Shown: positions 39,166 to 48,349 of the stretch, in pieces | Numbering within the stretch: position 1 is the stretch's first letter | Layout of the letters: the number at the start of each line of letters is the position of its first letter | From: Aromatoleum buckelii | GTDB lineage: Bacteria > Pseudomonadota > Gammaproteobacteria > Burkholderiales > Rhodocyclaceae | Assembly: GCF_012910785.2 (NCBI RefSeq) | Contig: NZ_WTVH02000008.1 | Coordinates: 744,001-808,000 of the forward strand | Direction: 5' to 3' | DNA length: 64,000 bases | Made by a program: the position numbers and the translations under genes | Notes under the pieces: model-generated | Databases searched by the model: none | What the model was told of the DNA's origin: nothing | Seen by the model: only the letters and a program-made list of their open reading frames with translations

Positions 39166-40077
39166 TCACGCGAGCACGAAGTTCTCGTCGGGGACAGGCA
39201 CCGGAGGCGGCTCTTCGCCGAGCATCTCGCGCAGGCTCGCGTTGACGCCGGCGACGAGCGCGTCGAGCGCGAGATCGTTCGCCATCGTGCCGAAAGGCTC
39301 TTCGATCTCATCGCTGAGCGCTTCGAGCGCGAAGAACGTGTAGGACACGAAGCTCACGACCAGCGGCGTCATGAGGCCGATCGAATCGACCAGCCCGAAA
39401 GGCAGCAGGGTGCAATAAACATAGGCGCTGCGGTGCAGGATCACCGTATAGGTGAAGGGCAACGGGGTATTGGCGATGCGCTCGCAGCCGCCGAGTGACG
39501 ACGACAGCCCGTTCAGCGACTGCTCCATCTGCTGCGCGAGCATGATGTCGAGTTGCCCCGCTTCGCGGCGCTCGCGCAGCCATTGACCGAGCCACAGCAA
39601 CACCAGCGCCGGCGCCGAGCGGGCGGCGCGGGCGCGCTCGATGACGACGGCGGGAAGCAGACCGAGCAGGTCGGCGTCGCGCGGCTGGTGGCGCAGCTGG
39701 TTGCGCATCGCCGCGGCGAAGCCGATGAGGCCGAGCACGAACGGCCGGCTCTCGACGTTGCGGGCCGTCAGCGTCAGGGCCTGCCGCGCGAGGTTGCGCG
39801 TCTCGACGAGGACGTCGCCCCACAGTTTGCGCGCTTCCCAGTAGCGGTCATAGCTCGCGTTGATGCGAAAGCCGAGGAAGATCGCGAGTGCGACCCCCAT
39901 CAGCGAGAACGGGTTCGCGTTGAGCGTCACCTTGAAGTGGAAAAGCTGGCCGTGCATCAGCACGACGCCGCACGACAGCGCAAGGATGAACAGCTGCTGC
40001 GGCAGGATGCGGGAAACGAGCGACCCGCGGCGAACGAACAGCAAATGCATCCAGTGCGGACGAGGGCGGACGATCAC
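39166..40077 (-). CDS. Bestrophin-family (UPF0187) membrane protein
   Basis: A 303-residue bestrophin homologue. It begins VIVRPRPHWMHLLFVRRGS and has FSLMGVALAIFLGFRINASYDRYWEARKLWG, the nearly invariant bestrophin core, and later PLPFTYTVILHRSAYVYCTLLPFGLVD. Bacterial members form pentameric cation-selective channels. The start is a GTG at 40077, supported by the family's usual (M/V)IVRPRPHW start; an ATG at 40050 would lose it. The adjacent PepSY gene lies on the same strand 101 bp upstream. Confidence 0.88.
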   Translation of the reverse strand: MIVRPRPHWMHLLFVRRGSLVSRILPQQLFILALSCGVVLMHGQLFHFKVTLNANPFSLMGVALAIFLGFRINASYDRYWEARKLWGDVLVETRNLARQALTLTARNVESRPFVLGLIGFAAAMRNQLRHQPRDADLLGLLPAVVIERARAARSAPALVLLWLGQWLRERREAGQLDIMLAQQMEQSLNGLSSSLGGCERIANTPLPFTYTVILHRSAYVYCTLLPFGLVDSIGLMTPLVVSFVSYTFFALEALSDEIEEPFGTMANDLALDALVAGVNASLREMLGEEPPPVPVPDENFVLA

Positions 40078-40178
40078 GGCGGGGAATGTGGCGGTCGGGC
40101 GGCGGCGGGGGTGCGATTCTCTCAGGTTTTGGCGCGATGCGGATGTCAATTTGCTGCATTGCAAGAAAAAATCCGTGC

Positions 40179-40820
40179 CTACCCGGCAAGCCAAGCGAGC
40201 GTGCCGGTGAGGGCAAGTCCGGCGCTGGCGAGCAGCGTCAGCCTGCGCCGCGAGCCGTGCAGCCGTCCCCACAGCCAGAAGCCCGACAGGCCGAGAAACG
40301 CGAGGCCGAGCGCGGCGGCGTCGGACAGCAGGATCCACGCCGGCCCGGTACCGATCGACATGTGCAGGCGCGCCAGGTACAGCCACAGGTTCGGTTTCGT
40401 CCGCTTCACCTCGGCCTGGGGACTGCCGAGCCAGTATTCGACCTCCAACGTTTCGGAAGGGGTATCGGCGCGCAGCGTCCAGCGCTCGGGCTGGCGCAGT
40501 TCGCCGCCACCCCAGCTCACGGCGCGCGAAGGCTCGATACGCGGCTTCAGCGCCTCGGCTTCGATGCCGAGCGCCGGAGCGAGTGCCGCGGCGAGCGCCT
40601 GCGGATCGGCGGGCCCGGCTTCGAGCGACAGTATCTGCGTCACCTCGCTGCGGTCGAGCGCCGGAATCTTCATCACCGCGCGGTGGTTCAGCAGGAAGCC
40701 GGTCACTGCGAACAGCAGTAGCATCGCTGCGATCGCGAGCCCGAACCACGCATGAACGCGGCGCAGCCACTTTTGCACGTTGCCGCGCTGCGCCGCCGGG
40801 CGGGGATGAAGGTGGATCAC
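40179..40820 (-). CDS. PepSY-domain membrane protein
   Basis: A 213-residue protein with a first membrane helix (WFGLAIAAMLLLFAVTGFLLNH), a periplasmic PepSY-like domain of about 110 residues, and further helices at about 160-210. The KWLRRVHAWFGL..TGFLLNHR start is typical of short PepSY-TM proteins that accompany TonB-dependent siderophore receptors and are thought to help ferric-siderophore reduction in the inner membrane. It lies 37 bp after the receptor gene, so belongs to the Fur-controlled unit. Confidence 0.83.
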   Translation of the reverse strand: MIHLHPRPAAQRGNVQKWLRRVHAWFGLAIAAMLLLFAVTGFLLNHRAVMKIPALDRSEVTQILSLEAGPADPQALAAALAPALGIEAEALKPRIEPSRAVSWGGGELRQPERWTLRADTPSETLEVEYWLGSPQAEVKRTKPNLWLYLARLHMSIGTGPAWILLSDAAALGLAFLGLSGFWLWGRLHGSRRRLTLLASAGLALTGTLAWLAG

Positions 40821-40857
40821 GAAAGGCTCTCGGGTAACAGGGATGGGTCAGGAGGGA

Positions 40858-42957
40858 TCAGAACGAAAGTTTCGCGGACAGCCGCAGCGTGCGCGGCATG
40901 CCAACCGCAAGCAGTGGGGAGTTCGAGTTTACCCGGCTATCGCCGGCCGCTGCCCAGTAGCGCTTGTCGGTCACGTTCTCGAGGTTCGCGACGAGGTCGA
41001 GCTGGCTCGTGCCGAGTTTCGTCCGATAGCGCGCGCCGACGTCGTAACGAGTGTAGCCGGCCACGGTCGCCTGGTTCAGCGGGTCGACTTCGCGCTCGCC
41101 GGTGTAATACGCGCCCGCCGACAGTGCGAGGCCCGGTGCCGCAGCGAGCTGATGCTCGACGAACAGGCTCGCGGTGAACTCGGGCGTGTTCGCCGGCCGG
41201 TTGCCGATCAGCCGGGGATCGTTCTCGGCGTCGGTGAACTCGGCGTCGAGCCACTGAGCCGACGCGAACAGGCTCCAGCGACGTGCGAACGGGCCGCCGG
41301 CCGACAGCTCGACGCCGCGCAGCCGCGCTTCGCCCATGCGCTGAAAGACGCGGTCCACCTCGCCGTTCATCGGCCGCTCGATCTGAAACAGCGCCGCATT
41401 GGTCTGCAGGCCCATCCATTCGCTCTTGATGCCGGCCTCCCATTGCTCGCTGACGAGCGGTTCGAGCGAGGTTCCCGCGTTGAGCGCTTCCGGCCGCGCG
41501 ATGCCGCCGTCCTCGAGGCCTTCGAGGTATCCTGCATAAACATTGGTCGCCGGCGTGAGTTTGTAGACGGCGGCAATCGTCGGAGTCACCTTGCTCTTGC
41601 TGTAGTCCTGCGCCGGATCCGTCGCGTGCTCGAATTCGAACTTGCTGCCGCGGGCGCCGCCCATGACGAGCCAGTTGCCGAAGCCGATTCGATCGAATAC
41701 GTACCAGCCTTTGTCGTAGGTGCGCGAGTGCGCCGCGCGGGCGGGGTAGCTTACCGGCGACTCCGGTATGTCCCGCGGATCGAAGAGGTTCTGCCGCACG
41801 ACGAGGGTGCGCGTCGCGCCGACCGTCTGCCGCAGCGTGTTCTGCGCATAGCCGAACGTCGCGTCGTGCGTGACGAGGCCGGTATCGAACCGGCCGGCGA
41901 TTTCGGTGCGGGCATTGCGGTTCTCGTATTCCTGGCCTTTCGTCCGCGAGATGCGCAGGTCGCCTTCGCCGGTCGCAAGGTCGTAGTTTTGCAGCTGCGA
42001 GAAGTTGCGGTCGCGCTCGAGCCATGCGCGGCCGGCTTCGACGGTCCAGATCCACGCGTCGTTGAGCGCGAAGTCGCTGCGTACCTGCACGTTGCGCGCG
42101 CGCGCGTCGTAGTTCGCCCAGTCCGGCGCGATCAGCTTCTCTGGGCCGGGGATGCGCGGCAGCGGGATCCGGCCGTTAATCGCCGGCAGCGCGAGGATGC
42201 TCGACTGCTCGACGACGTCCTTCGCGATGTCCTCGACGTCGAGCTTCAGCAGCCAGCGGTCGGTGACGTTCCAGTCGAACGCTCCGGCAACGAGCCGGCG
42301 ATCGCCGTCGGCGCCTTCGACCGGGCTTTCGAGCTCGCCGCCGACGATGTTCACGCGTGCGCCAAACTGGCCCTCGGAGCCGAAGCGCCGGCCGACGTCG
42401 AGGCCGGCGACCGCGCTGCCGTTGTCGTCGGTCGAAAAGTGCAGTGCGGCCACCGGCGTATTGCCCGCGCGCTTCGTCACGAGGTTGACGATGCCGGACG
42501 GCGGCACGAAGCCGTAGTAGAGGCCGCCGACGCCTTTCAAGACTTCGACGCGCTCCTTGTTCTCGAGCGGCAGGTCGATGAGGTTCACGATCGGCAGGCC
42601 GCCGTTCAGGCGGTAGTTCGAGCGGTTCTCGACGAGCAGGCCGCGGATCGACAGGTTGTCGTACACGGTGGCGCCGAGCTGCGCGCGCGTGACGCCGGCA
42701 GTGTTCTTCAGCGCTTCGTACAGGCCGTTCGCCTGCTGCGCGTCGAGCAGGTCGCGGTCGATGACGTTGATGGTCATCGGCACGTCCTTTGCCGGCGTGT
42801 CGCGGAACGTGCCGACGCCGACGCTGCCAGCGCGCCAGCCGGAATCGGTGGCGAACACTTCGACCGCTTCGAGCTGCTGGTCGGCGGCGAGGAGGGGGCC
42901 GTGCGCGGCGAGCAGCGCCGCAGCGGGAATCAGGCGAGCAAGGGTTTTGAGTCGCAT
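40858..42957 (-). CDS. TonB-dependent siderophore receptor
   Basis: A 699-residue outer-membrane receptor. It has a signal peptide (LIPAAALLAAHGPLLA), a candidate TonB box around EAVEVFA, and a plug domain (TPAKDVPMTINVIDRDLLDA, NLSIRGL, VEVLKGVGGLYYGFVPPSGIVNLVTKR). The 22-strand barrel ends in the C-terminal signature RLSAKLSF. Sequence pattern places it in the siderophore-receptor branch; the ligand is not evident. The ATG at 42957 gives the signal peptide. It follows a Fur box by about 400 bp with a short exported ORF between. Confidence 0.9.
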   Translation of the reverse strand: MRLKTLARLIPAAALLAAHGPLLAADQQLEAVEVFATDSGWRAGSVGVGTFRDTPAKDVPMTINVIDRDLLDAQQANGLYEALKNTAGVTRAQLGATVYDNLSIRGLLVENRSNYRLNGGLPIVNLIDLPLENKERVEVLKGVGGLYYGFVPPSGIVNLVTKRAGNTPVAALHFSTDDNGSAVAGLDVGRRFGSEGQFGARVNIVGGELESPVEGADGDRRLVAGAFDWNVTDRWLLKLDVEDIAKDVVEQSSILALPAINGRIPLPRIPGPEKLIAPDWANYDARARNVQVRSDFALNDAWIWTVEAGRAWLERDRNFSQLQNYDLATGEGDLRISRTKGQEYENRNARTEIAGRFDTGLVTHDATFGYAQNTLRQTVGATRTLVVRQNLFDPRDIPESPVSYPARAAHSRTYDKGWYVFDRIGFGNWLVMGGARGSKFEFEHATDPAQDYSKSKVTPTIAAVYKLTPATNVYAGYLEGLEDGGIARPEALNAGTSLEPLVSEQWEAGIKSEWMGLQTNAALFQIERPMNGEVDRVFQRMGEARLRGVELSAGGPFARRWSLFASAQWLDAEFTDAENDPRLIGNRPANTPEFTASLFVEHQLAAAPGLALSAGAYYTGEREVDPLNQATVAGYTRYDVGARYRTKLGTSQLDLVANLENVTDKRYWAAAGDSRVNSNSPLLAVGMPRTLRLSAKLSF

Positions 42958-43056
42958 GTCTGGATCTTGTAGGTCGATGGAACGGAAAGGTCGAAAGCGG
43001 CCGGTAGTGCCCACCGACGCAGTAACGCCGGCGGACTGGCTGCGACAGGCCGGAAG

Positions 43057-43266
43057 TCAGAAGCGGTAGGTCGCGGTCGCCTGCAGCGCGCGTGCTGCGG
43101 CCGGCTGGTTCAGCCCATTGACGGAGGGGGTGACGCCTGCGTGGTCGGTGACGGGCGGCAGCGTGACCTGAGGCGGAGCTTGGGGCGAGGTTTGGGCCGA
43201 GGTCTGGGCGGCCGCGAGCGCAAGCAGCGCGGCTGCGATCGCCGTGCCGAGGGTGCGAAGATGCAT
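43057..43266 (-). CDS. Short exported ORF, possibly internally deleted TonB-receptor remnant
   Basis: A 69-residue frame with a good signal peptide (LGTAIAAALLALAAAQTSAQ), a proline-rich stretch (SPQAPPQVTLPPVTDH) and a C-terminus NQPAAARALQATATYRF. The N-terminal half looks like the start of a TonB-dependent receptor (AQ..P.LPPVTV is common there), while the last residues look like a receptor's closing beta-strand with terminal F. The simplest explanation is an in-frame deletion of a receptor gene, leaving only its ends. It sits directly below a Fur box. It could still be a genuine small protein. Confidence 0.5.
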   Translation of the reverse strand: MHLRTLGTAIAAALLALAAAQTSAQTSPQAPPQVTLPPVTDHAGVTPSVNGLNQPAAARALQATATYRF

Positions 43267-43342
43267 CGGAACTCCGGTCGGAAGCGTTGCTGGCTGGCGA
43301 TTCGGCCGGAAAAGGCGGAGTGGCTGGCTGCGATGGGGAAGA

Positions 43343-43379
43343 ATTGTATTTCTATATGGTAATGCGAATCAATATTATT
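43343..43379 (-). promoter_or_regulatory. Fur-box promoter of the TonB-receptor cluster
   Basis: The 19-mer at 43361-43379 starts AATGCGAATCAATATTATT and matches the Fur consensus at 15 of 19 positions by my count. On the minus strand it covers a possible -35 (TTGATT, 43372-43367), with TACAAT at 43348-43343 as the -10, 18 bp away. Iron-loaded Fur would therefore block this promoter. Confidence 0.6.
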
Positions 43380-43482
43380 GTTGCGGACGGTCGGTGCAGG
43401 ATTTGCGCGTCACGGCGGAGCCATGAGAGCGGGAGCGCGGCATCGCGCCCCCGCGAGCGTCACTGGTGTGCAGCGAAGCGGC

Positions 43483-44649
43483 TTAAAGGCCTGCGTCAGC
43501 GCGCAGCGCCGCCGCCTTGTCGGTTGCTTCCCACGTGAATTCGGGCTCGTCGCGGCCGAAGTGGCCGTACGCCGCGGTCTTGCCGTAGATCGGGCGCAGC
43601 AGGTTGAGCTCCTGGATGATCGCCTTCGGACGCAGGTCGAAATGCTTGCCGATCAGCTCGACGATGCGCTCGTCGCTGACCCTGCCGGTGCCGAAAGTCT
43701 CGACCATCAGCGACACCGGCTTGGCGACACCGATCGCATAGGCGACCTGCACTTCGCAGCGATCGGCGAGTCCTGCCGCAACGATGTTCTTCGCGACCCA
43801 GCGCCCGGCGTACGCGGCGGAGCGGTCGACTTTCGACGGATCCTTGCCGGAGAACGCGCCGCCGCCGTGGTGCGCTGCGCCGCCGTAGGTGTCGACGATG
43901 ATCTTGCGCCCGGTCAGGCCGCAGTCGCCGTGCGGGCCGCCGATGACGAAGCGCCCGGTCGGGTTGATCAGGTAGCGCACTTGGCCCTGCATCAACACCT
44001 CAGGCAGCACCGGCTTGATGATTTCCTCGATGACGAGTTCGGTGATCTGCGCGTGCGAGACTTCCGGGCTGTGCTGCGTCGACACGACGACGGTGTCGAT
44101 CGCGACCGGCTTGCCGTCGACGTAGCGGACCGTCAACTGGCTCTTCGCGTCCGGGCGCAGCCAGTTCAGCCGGCCGTCCTTCCTCAGTTCGGACTGGCGT
44201 TGCATGATGCGGTGAGCATAATAGATCGGCAGCGGCATCAGCGATGGCGTCTCGTTGCACGCATAGCCGAACATCAACCCTTGGTCGCCGGCGCCCTGGT
44301 CGAGGTCGAGGCCTTCGCCTTCATTGACGCCTTGGGCGATGTCTGCAGACTGGCGGTTGATCGCGGCCAGCACCGCGCAACTCTTGTAGTCGAAGCCGAT
44401 GTCGGAGTTGTCGTAGCCGATGCGGCGGATCACTTCCTGCGCGATCTCGCGGTAGTTCGGATGGGCAGTGGTCGTGATCTCGCCGGAGATGACCACGAGG
44501 CCCGTCGATACCAGGGTTTCGCATGCGACCCGCGCATGGGGGTCGTCGGCGAGGATCGCGTCGAGGACGCCATCGGAAACCTGGTCGGCAACCTTGTCGG
44601 GATGGCCTTCGGACACCGATTCCGAGGTGAAGAGGTATTCCCTGCTCAT
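43483..44649 (-). CDS. metK: S-adenosylmethionine synthetase
   Basis: A 388-residue methionine adenosyltransferase. Landmarks are the ATP site [14 protein letters not shown] near residue 12, [13 protein letters not shown] near 118 and the phosphate loop [19 protein letters not shown] near 260. It makes SAM from methionine and ATP. The ATG at 44649 is preceded by AGGAGC. The 5-prime leader contains a structured element with a terminator-like stem immediately before the ribosome-binding site. It is divergent from the LpxL-type gene. Confidence 0.96.
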   Translation of the reverse strand: MSREYLFTSESVSEGHPDKVADQVSDGVLDAILADDPHARVACETLVSTGLVVISGEITTTAHPNYREIAQEVIRRIGYDNSDIGFDYKSCAVLAAINRQSADIAQGVNEGEGLDLDQGAGDQGLMFGYACNETPSLMPLPIYYAHRIMQRQSELRKDGRLNWLRPDAKSQLTVRYVDGKPVAIDTVVVSTQHSPEVSHAQITELVIEEIIKPVLPEVLMQGQVRYLINPTGRFVIGGPHGDCGLTGRKIIVDTYGGAAHHGGGAFSGKDPSKVDRSAAYAGRWVAKNIVAAGLADRCEVQVAYAIGVAKPVSLMVETFGTGRVSDERIVELIGKHFDLRPKAIIQELNLLRPIYGKTAAYGHFGRDEPEFTWEATDKAAALRADAGL

Positions 44650-44669
44650 GCGCTGCTCCTGAAAACGAA

Positions 44670-44772
44670 AAATCCCCAAAGCTGTCCGGCGTGGCCGGCT
44701 CCGGGGATTTCGTCGAGCAGGCGACGCTTTAGCAGTACTTGTGTGCCACGACCGGTTAGGTGCGTTCGTGGC
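44670..44772 (-). promoter_or_regulatory. Structured metK leader with terminator-like hairpin (attenuator candidate)
   Basis: Read on the minus strand, the leader forms a 7-bp stem GCCACGA/TCGTGGC (44772-44745) with a 14-nt loop, then ACACAAGUACUGCUAAAG, a small CGTCG/CGACG hairpin, and finally a stem AAATCCCC/GGGGATTT (44710-44703 with 44677-44670) enclosing a nested CCGGC/GCCGG hairpin. A U-rich TTTTTCGTTTTC follows, then AGGAGC and the metK ATG. This is the layout of a transcription attenuator or riboswitch. The GCUAAA after a stem recalls SAM-II elements, but I cannot fold the needed pseudoknot convincingly, so the class is unassigned. Confidence 0.5.
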
Positions 44773-44935
44773 GCCGCCCTGCAAGTTGTCGTATTAACTC
44801 GGCGGCTGGGCGATAATTATATGCTTTGTGATCCGGCGGTCAAATGTGCCGGGTCCGGAGCGGGCGCTTGGGCCTGTCCCCGGGCCTGCGCCGATTCGAC
44901 CGGCGCCGATGCTCTCCTCGATGTGACCTCTTCGC

Positions 44936-45805
44936 GTGACCTTCTTCGTCAATCTGTCATTCCGCATTCTCGCCGGCCTGCCGCTGTCATGGCTTCATCG
45001 GCTCGGCGGCTGGGCCGGCTGGACCATCTGGCGCTGTTCACCGTCATACCGTCGCCGCCTCGAGGACAATCTCGCCCAGGCGACCGGCCGGCGCGACCCA
45101 GCGCTGCGTGACGCGGCGGTCGCCGAAGCCGGGCGGCAGGCGCTCGAGCTGCCGTTCGTGTGGCTGCGTCCGCAGGACGAGGTGTTGGCGCGCATCGTGC
45201 GGGTCGAAGGGCAGGAGCTGATCGCTCGGGCGCAGGCCGAGGGCGCCAGCGTGCTGCTGCTGACTGCGCACCTCGGCTGCTTCGAGATGTGCGCGCAGTA
45301 TTGTTCGACGCACGGACCGATCACCGTGCTGTTCCGCCCGCCGCGCAAGACGGCGCTGCGCCCGCTGATGGAAGCCGGGCGTGCGCGCGGCGCGATCCGC
45401 GTTGCCCCGGCGGATGTGTCCGGCGTGCGCCGTCTGGTCAAGGCGCTGCGCAGCGGCGAGATGGTCGGCATGCTGCCGGACCAGGCGCCGGCCGAAGGCG
45501 AAGGCGTGTGGGCGCCGTTCTTCGGCCGGCCGGCATGGACGATGACGCTCGCGGCGCGCCTGTCGGAAGTGAAAGGCGTCAAGGTGGTGATGGTGTGGAC
45601 CGAGCGGCTGCCGCACGGGGCAGGCTATGTGCTGCGGCTTTCCGAACCCGTGGAACCGATCGCGGGCTCACTCGAAGAGCGCTGCGCGGCGATCAATCGC
45701 GAGATCGAACGTCTCGTGCTTGCATGCCCGGCGCAGTACCTGTGGGGCTACAACCGCTATAAACGTCCTTCGGGCGTGCCGCCGCCCCCGGAGGCGACGT
45801 GCTGA
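44936..45805 (+). CDS. LpxL/HtrB-type lipid A late acyltransferase
   Basis: A 289-residue lysophospholipid-type acyltransferase with a single N-terminal membrane anchor (FRILAGLPLSWLHRLGGWAG). The catalytic HX4E motif is TAHLGCFE near residue 114, and the substrate block is DQAPAEGEGVWAPFFGRPAWT near 186. It adds a secondary acyl chain to lipid A at the inner membrane. The start is GTG 44936. A second related gene overlaps its end by 7 bp, a pairing common in betaproteobacteria. Confidence 0.88.
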   Translation: MTFFVNLSFRILAGLPLSWLHRLGGWAGWTIWRCSPSYRRRLEDNLAQATGRRDPALRDAAVAEAGRQALELPFVWLRPQDEVLARIVRVEGQELIARAQAEGASVLLLTAHLGCFEMCAQYCSTHGPITVLFRPPRKTALRPLMEAGRARGAIRVAPADVSGVRRLVKALRSGEMVGMLPDQAPAEGEGVWAPFFGRPAWTMTLAARLSEVKGVKVVMVWTERLPHGAGYVLRLSEPVEPIAGSLEERCAAINREIERLVLACPAQYLWGYNRYKRPSGVPPPPEATC

Positions 45806-46686
45806 CGGGCGCGCTCACGCGCCTGACGGTGGCGCTGTTCTGGCTCCTGCACTGGCTGCCGCTGCCGGTGCTCGCGGTGATCGGCAGCGCCGTCGGCGAA
45901 GCGATGTACTGGGTCGCGCGCCCGCGACGCCACATAGCGTCGGTGAACCTGCGGCTGTGCTTTCCCGAGCTCGACGCCGGTGCGCGCCGGCGTCTTGTGC
46001 GCGCGCATTTTCGTGCGCTCGGACGCAGCCTCGTCGAGCGCGGGCTGCTGTGGTGGGCGAGCGAGGCGCGGCTCAAGCGGCTGATCCGGCTCGAAGGCGC
46101 GGAGCGGCTGCGCGCGCTGCTCGACTCGGGCCGGCCGGTGATCCTGCTCGCGCCGCATTTTGTCGGCCTCGACATGGGCGGCTCGCGCGTCGCGATGGAG
46201 TTCGACAGCGTCAGCATCTACGCGCGGCAGAAGAACCGCGTGCTCGACCGCTGGCTGTACCACGGACGCAGCCGCTTCGGCGATCAATTGCTGCTGTCGC
46301 GTCAGGACGGCGTGCGCGGTACGGTCAAGGCGATGAAGGCGGGGCGTCCGTTCTACTATCTGCCCGACATGGACTACGGCCGCAAGGACGCGATCTTCGT
46401 GCCGTTCTTCGACGTGCCGGCGGCGACGATCACCGGGCTTTCGCGGCTCGGCCGGCTCGCGGGCGCGGCCGTCGTGCCGTGCGTGACGAGAATGCTGCCG
46501 GGCGGGCGCGGCTACGTCGCCGAGCTCGGCGAGCCGTGGCCGGACTATCCGACGCGGGACGTCGAGGACGACACCGCGCTGATGAACCGCTGGATCGAAT
46601 CCGTGGTGCGGACGATGCCCGAGCAGTATTACTGGGTGCACCGGCGCTTCAAGACGCGCCCTGCCGGCGAGGCGCGGCCGTACTGA
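45799..46686 (+). CDS. Second LpxL-type lipid A acyltransferase
   Basis: A 295-residue acyltransferase with an N-terminal hydrophobic anchor (LTVALFWLLHWLPLPVLAVIG). The catalytic motif is LAPHFVGLDMGG (HX4D) near residue 117; further blocks are YARQKNRVLDRW and YLPDMDYGRKDAIFVPFFDVPAAT. Start is GTG 45799, overlapping the upstream gene. Differences from the first copy suggest that each adds a different chain or acts at a different position, as for LpxL and LpxM. Confidence 0.88.
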   Translation: MLTGALTRLTVALFWLLHWLPLPVLAVIGSAVGEAMYWVARPRRHIASVNLRLCFPELDAGARRRLVRAHFRALGRSLVERGLLWWASEARLKRLIRLEGAERLRALLDSGRPVILLAPHFVGLDMGGSRVAMEFDSVSIYARQKNRVLDRWLYHGRSRFGDQLLLSRQDGVRGTVKAMKAGRPFYYLPDMDYGRKDAIFVPFFDVPAATITGLSRLGRLAGAAVVPCVTRMLPGGRGYVAELGEPWPDYPTRDVEDDTALMNRWIESVVRTMPEQYYWVHRRFKTRPAGEARPY

Positions 46687-46785
46687 GAATGCGTACAGCG
46701 TGCTGTCGCTGGACGTCCTGCAGCGGCTGAGCCAGAATTCGCCGAGCCACCGCTCCCCCTGCATCCACCCGAGCTGCGATTTCCC

Positions 46786-47619
46786 ATGCTTCTGCGCTTC
46801 ACGAAAATGCACGGCCTCGGCAACGATTTCATCGTCATCGACGCCATCCGCCAGTCCGTCCACCTGACCCCGGAGCAGGTCCGCCATCTTGCCGACCGCC
46901 ATTTCGGCATCGGCTGCGACCAGCTGCTGGTGGTCGAGGAAGCGAGCCGCCCCGACGTCGATTTCCGCTACCGGATCTTCAACGCCGATGGTGGCGAAGT
47001 CGAGCAGTGCGGCAATGGCGCGCGCTGTTTCGTGCGTTTCGTGCACGAGCAGGGGCTCACCGCGAAGCGTCGCATCCGCGTCGAGACGCGCTCCGGCATC
47101 ATCGCGCCGCAGCTCGAAGACGATGGTCTCGTGACGGTCGATATGGGCGTGCCGGTGCTCGAGCCCGCGCGCGTGCCGTTCGTGTCCGACTCCGACGCGA
47201 TCGTGCAGCCGCTCGACGTCGGCGGTGAAACTATCGCGATCACCGCCGTGTCGATGGGCAATCCGCACGCCGTGCAGGTCGTCGCCGATGTCGACGCCGC
47301 GCCCGTCGCGGCGCACGGAGCGCTGATCGAACGCCATCCGCGCTTTCCGGCACGCGTCAATGCCGGCTTCGTGCAGGTCGTCGATGCCCACCGTATCCGC
47401 CTGCGGGTGTTCGAGCGCGGTGCGGGAGAAACGCTTGCTTGCGGCACCGGCGCCTGCGCGGCGGTCGTGGCCGTGATCCTGTGCGAACTCGCGCAGTCGC
47501 CGGTGCGCGTCGAGACGCGCGGCGGAGAACTCGACATCGCGTGGGGAGGCCCGGGGCAGCCGGTGCTGATGACCGGTCCGGCGGTGACTGTTTTCGCGGG
47601 CGAAATCGCCGTCGACTGA
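46786..47619 (+). CDS. dapF: Diaminopimelate epimerase
   Basis: A 277-residue cofactor-independent epimerase converting LL- to meso-diaminopimelate for lysine and peptidoglycan. The N-terminus is [17 protein letters not shown]; the two catalytic cysteines lie in [11 protein letters not shown] (near residue 74) and [12 protein letters not shown] (near 222). Length and motifs are normal. It follows the acyltransferase pair by about 100 bp and precedes the DUF484 gene by 52 bp. Confidence 0.95.
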   Translation: MLLRFTKMHGLGNDFIVIDAIRQSVHLTPEQVRHLADRHFGIGCDQLLVVEEASRPDVDFRYRIFNADGGEVEQCGNGARCFVRFVHEQGLTAKRRIRVETRSGIIAPQLEDDGLVTVDMGVPVLEPARVPFVSDSDAIVQPLDVGGETIAITAVSMGNPHAVQVVADVDAAPVAAHGALIERHPRFPARVNAGFVQVVDAHRIRLRVFERGAGETLACGTGACAAVVAVILCELAQSPVRVETRGGELDIAWGGPGQPVLMTGPAVTVFAGEIAVD

Positions 47620-47671
47620 GCGACCTCGGCCGAGCGGTTTCGCTGATTGCAACGAATACGAGGAGGCGCGC

Positions 47672-48349
47672 ATGGGCCTCACGGGGAGCAGCTTTTCCAT
47701 GAATGCCGCTGATGTCGCACGTTATCTGAAGGAACATCCGGACTTTCTCGCCGACCACGGCGAACTGTTCACGCAGCTGACCGTTCCGCATCCGCACGGC
47801 GGGCAGGCCATCTCCCTGGCCGAACGGCAGCTTCATGCGTTGCGCGACAAGATCCGGCAGCTCGAAAGCAAGCTCGCCGAACTGATTCGCTACGGCGAGG
47901 AAAACGACGAAATCGGCGAAAAAGTCCATCGCCTGACGCTTGCGCTGGTCGAAGCCGAAGACTACGACACGCTGCGTTTTGCGTTGCTCGAAAATGTGCG
48001 CGACAACTTTTCGGTGCCGAACGTCGCGCTACGCATTTGGGCTGATGCGCAGTTGCGCGAAAGTGAGGACTTTTCGCCGGTAACCGAAGAGCTGCGCTTT
48101 TTCGCGACGGACCTGAGTCACCCGTATTGCGGCGCGCCGGCGAATCTTGAAGTGATCGACTGGTTCGGCCCCGCCGCTTGTCATATCCGTTCCGTGGCGC
48201 TGGTGCCGCTGCGCCGCGACGACCAGGTGCTCGGCCTGCTCGCGCTTGGCAGCGAAGAGGCCGAACGCTTCTACCCCGGGATGGGAACGCTGTATCTCGC
48301 GCGCATCGGCGACCTGGTCGCAGCGGCGCTGCGACGGCAGCTGGCCTGA
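47672..48349 (+). CDS. DUF484 protein
   Basis: A 225-residue DUF484 protein: N-terminal VARYLKEHPDFLADHGELF, a coiled-coil linker (LAERQLHALRDKIRQLESKLAEL) and a C-terminal GAF-like domain ending LYLARIGDLVAAALRR. Function unknown. AGGAGG at 47661-47666 supports the ATG at 47672. In many proteobacteria DUF484 lies between dapF and xerC; here no xerC follows. Confidence 0.88.
   Translation: MGLTGSSFSMNAADVARYLKEHPDFLADHGELFTQLTVPHPHGGQAISLAERQLHALRDKIRQLESKLAELIRYGEENDEIGEKVHRLTLALVEAEDYDTLRFALLENVRDNFSVPNVALRIWADAQLRESEDFSPVTEELRFFATDLSHPYCGAPANLEVIDWFGPAACHIRSVALVPLRRDDQVLGLLALGSEEAERFYPGMGTLYLARIGDLVAAALRRQLA

Noticed and set aside
40843-42972. 709-codon open frame antisense to the TonB-dependent receptor
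   Set aside because: The minus strand encodes a full receptor with signal peptide, plug and C-terminal strand; the plus frame is low complexity.
44670-44772. Firm SAM-II riboswitch assignment for the metK leader
   Set aside because: Only the GCUAAA segment and a preceding stem resemble it; the required pseudoknot pairing is not convincing by eye, so the class was left open.
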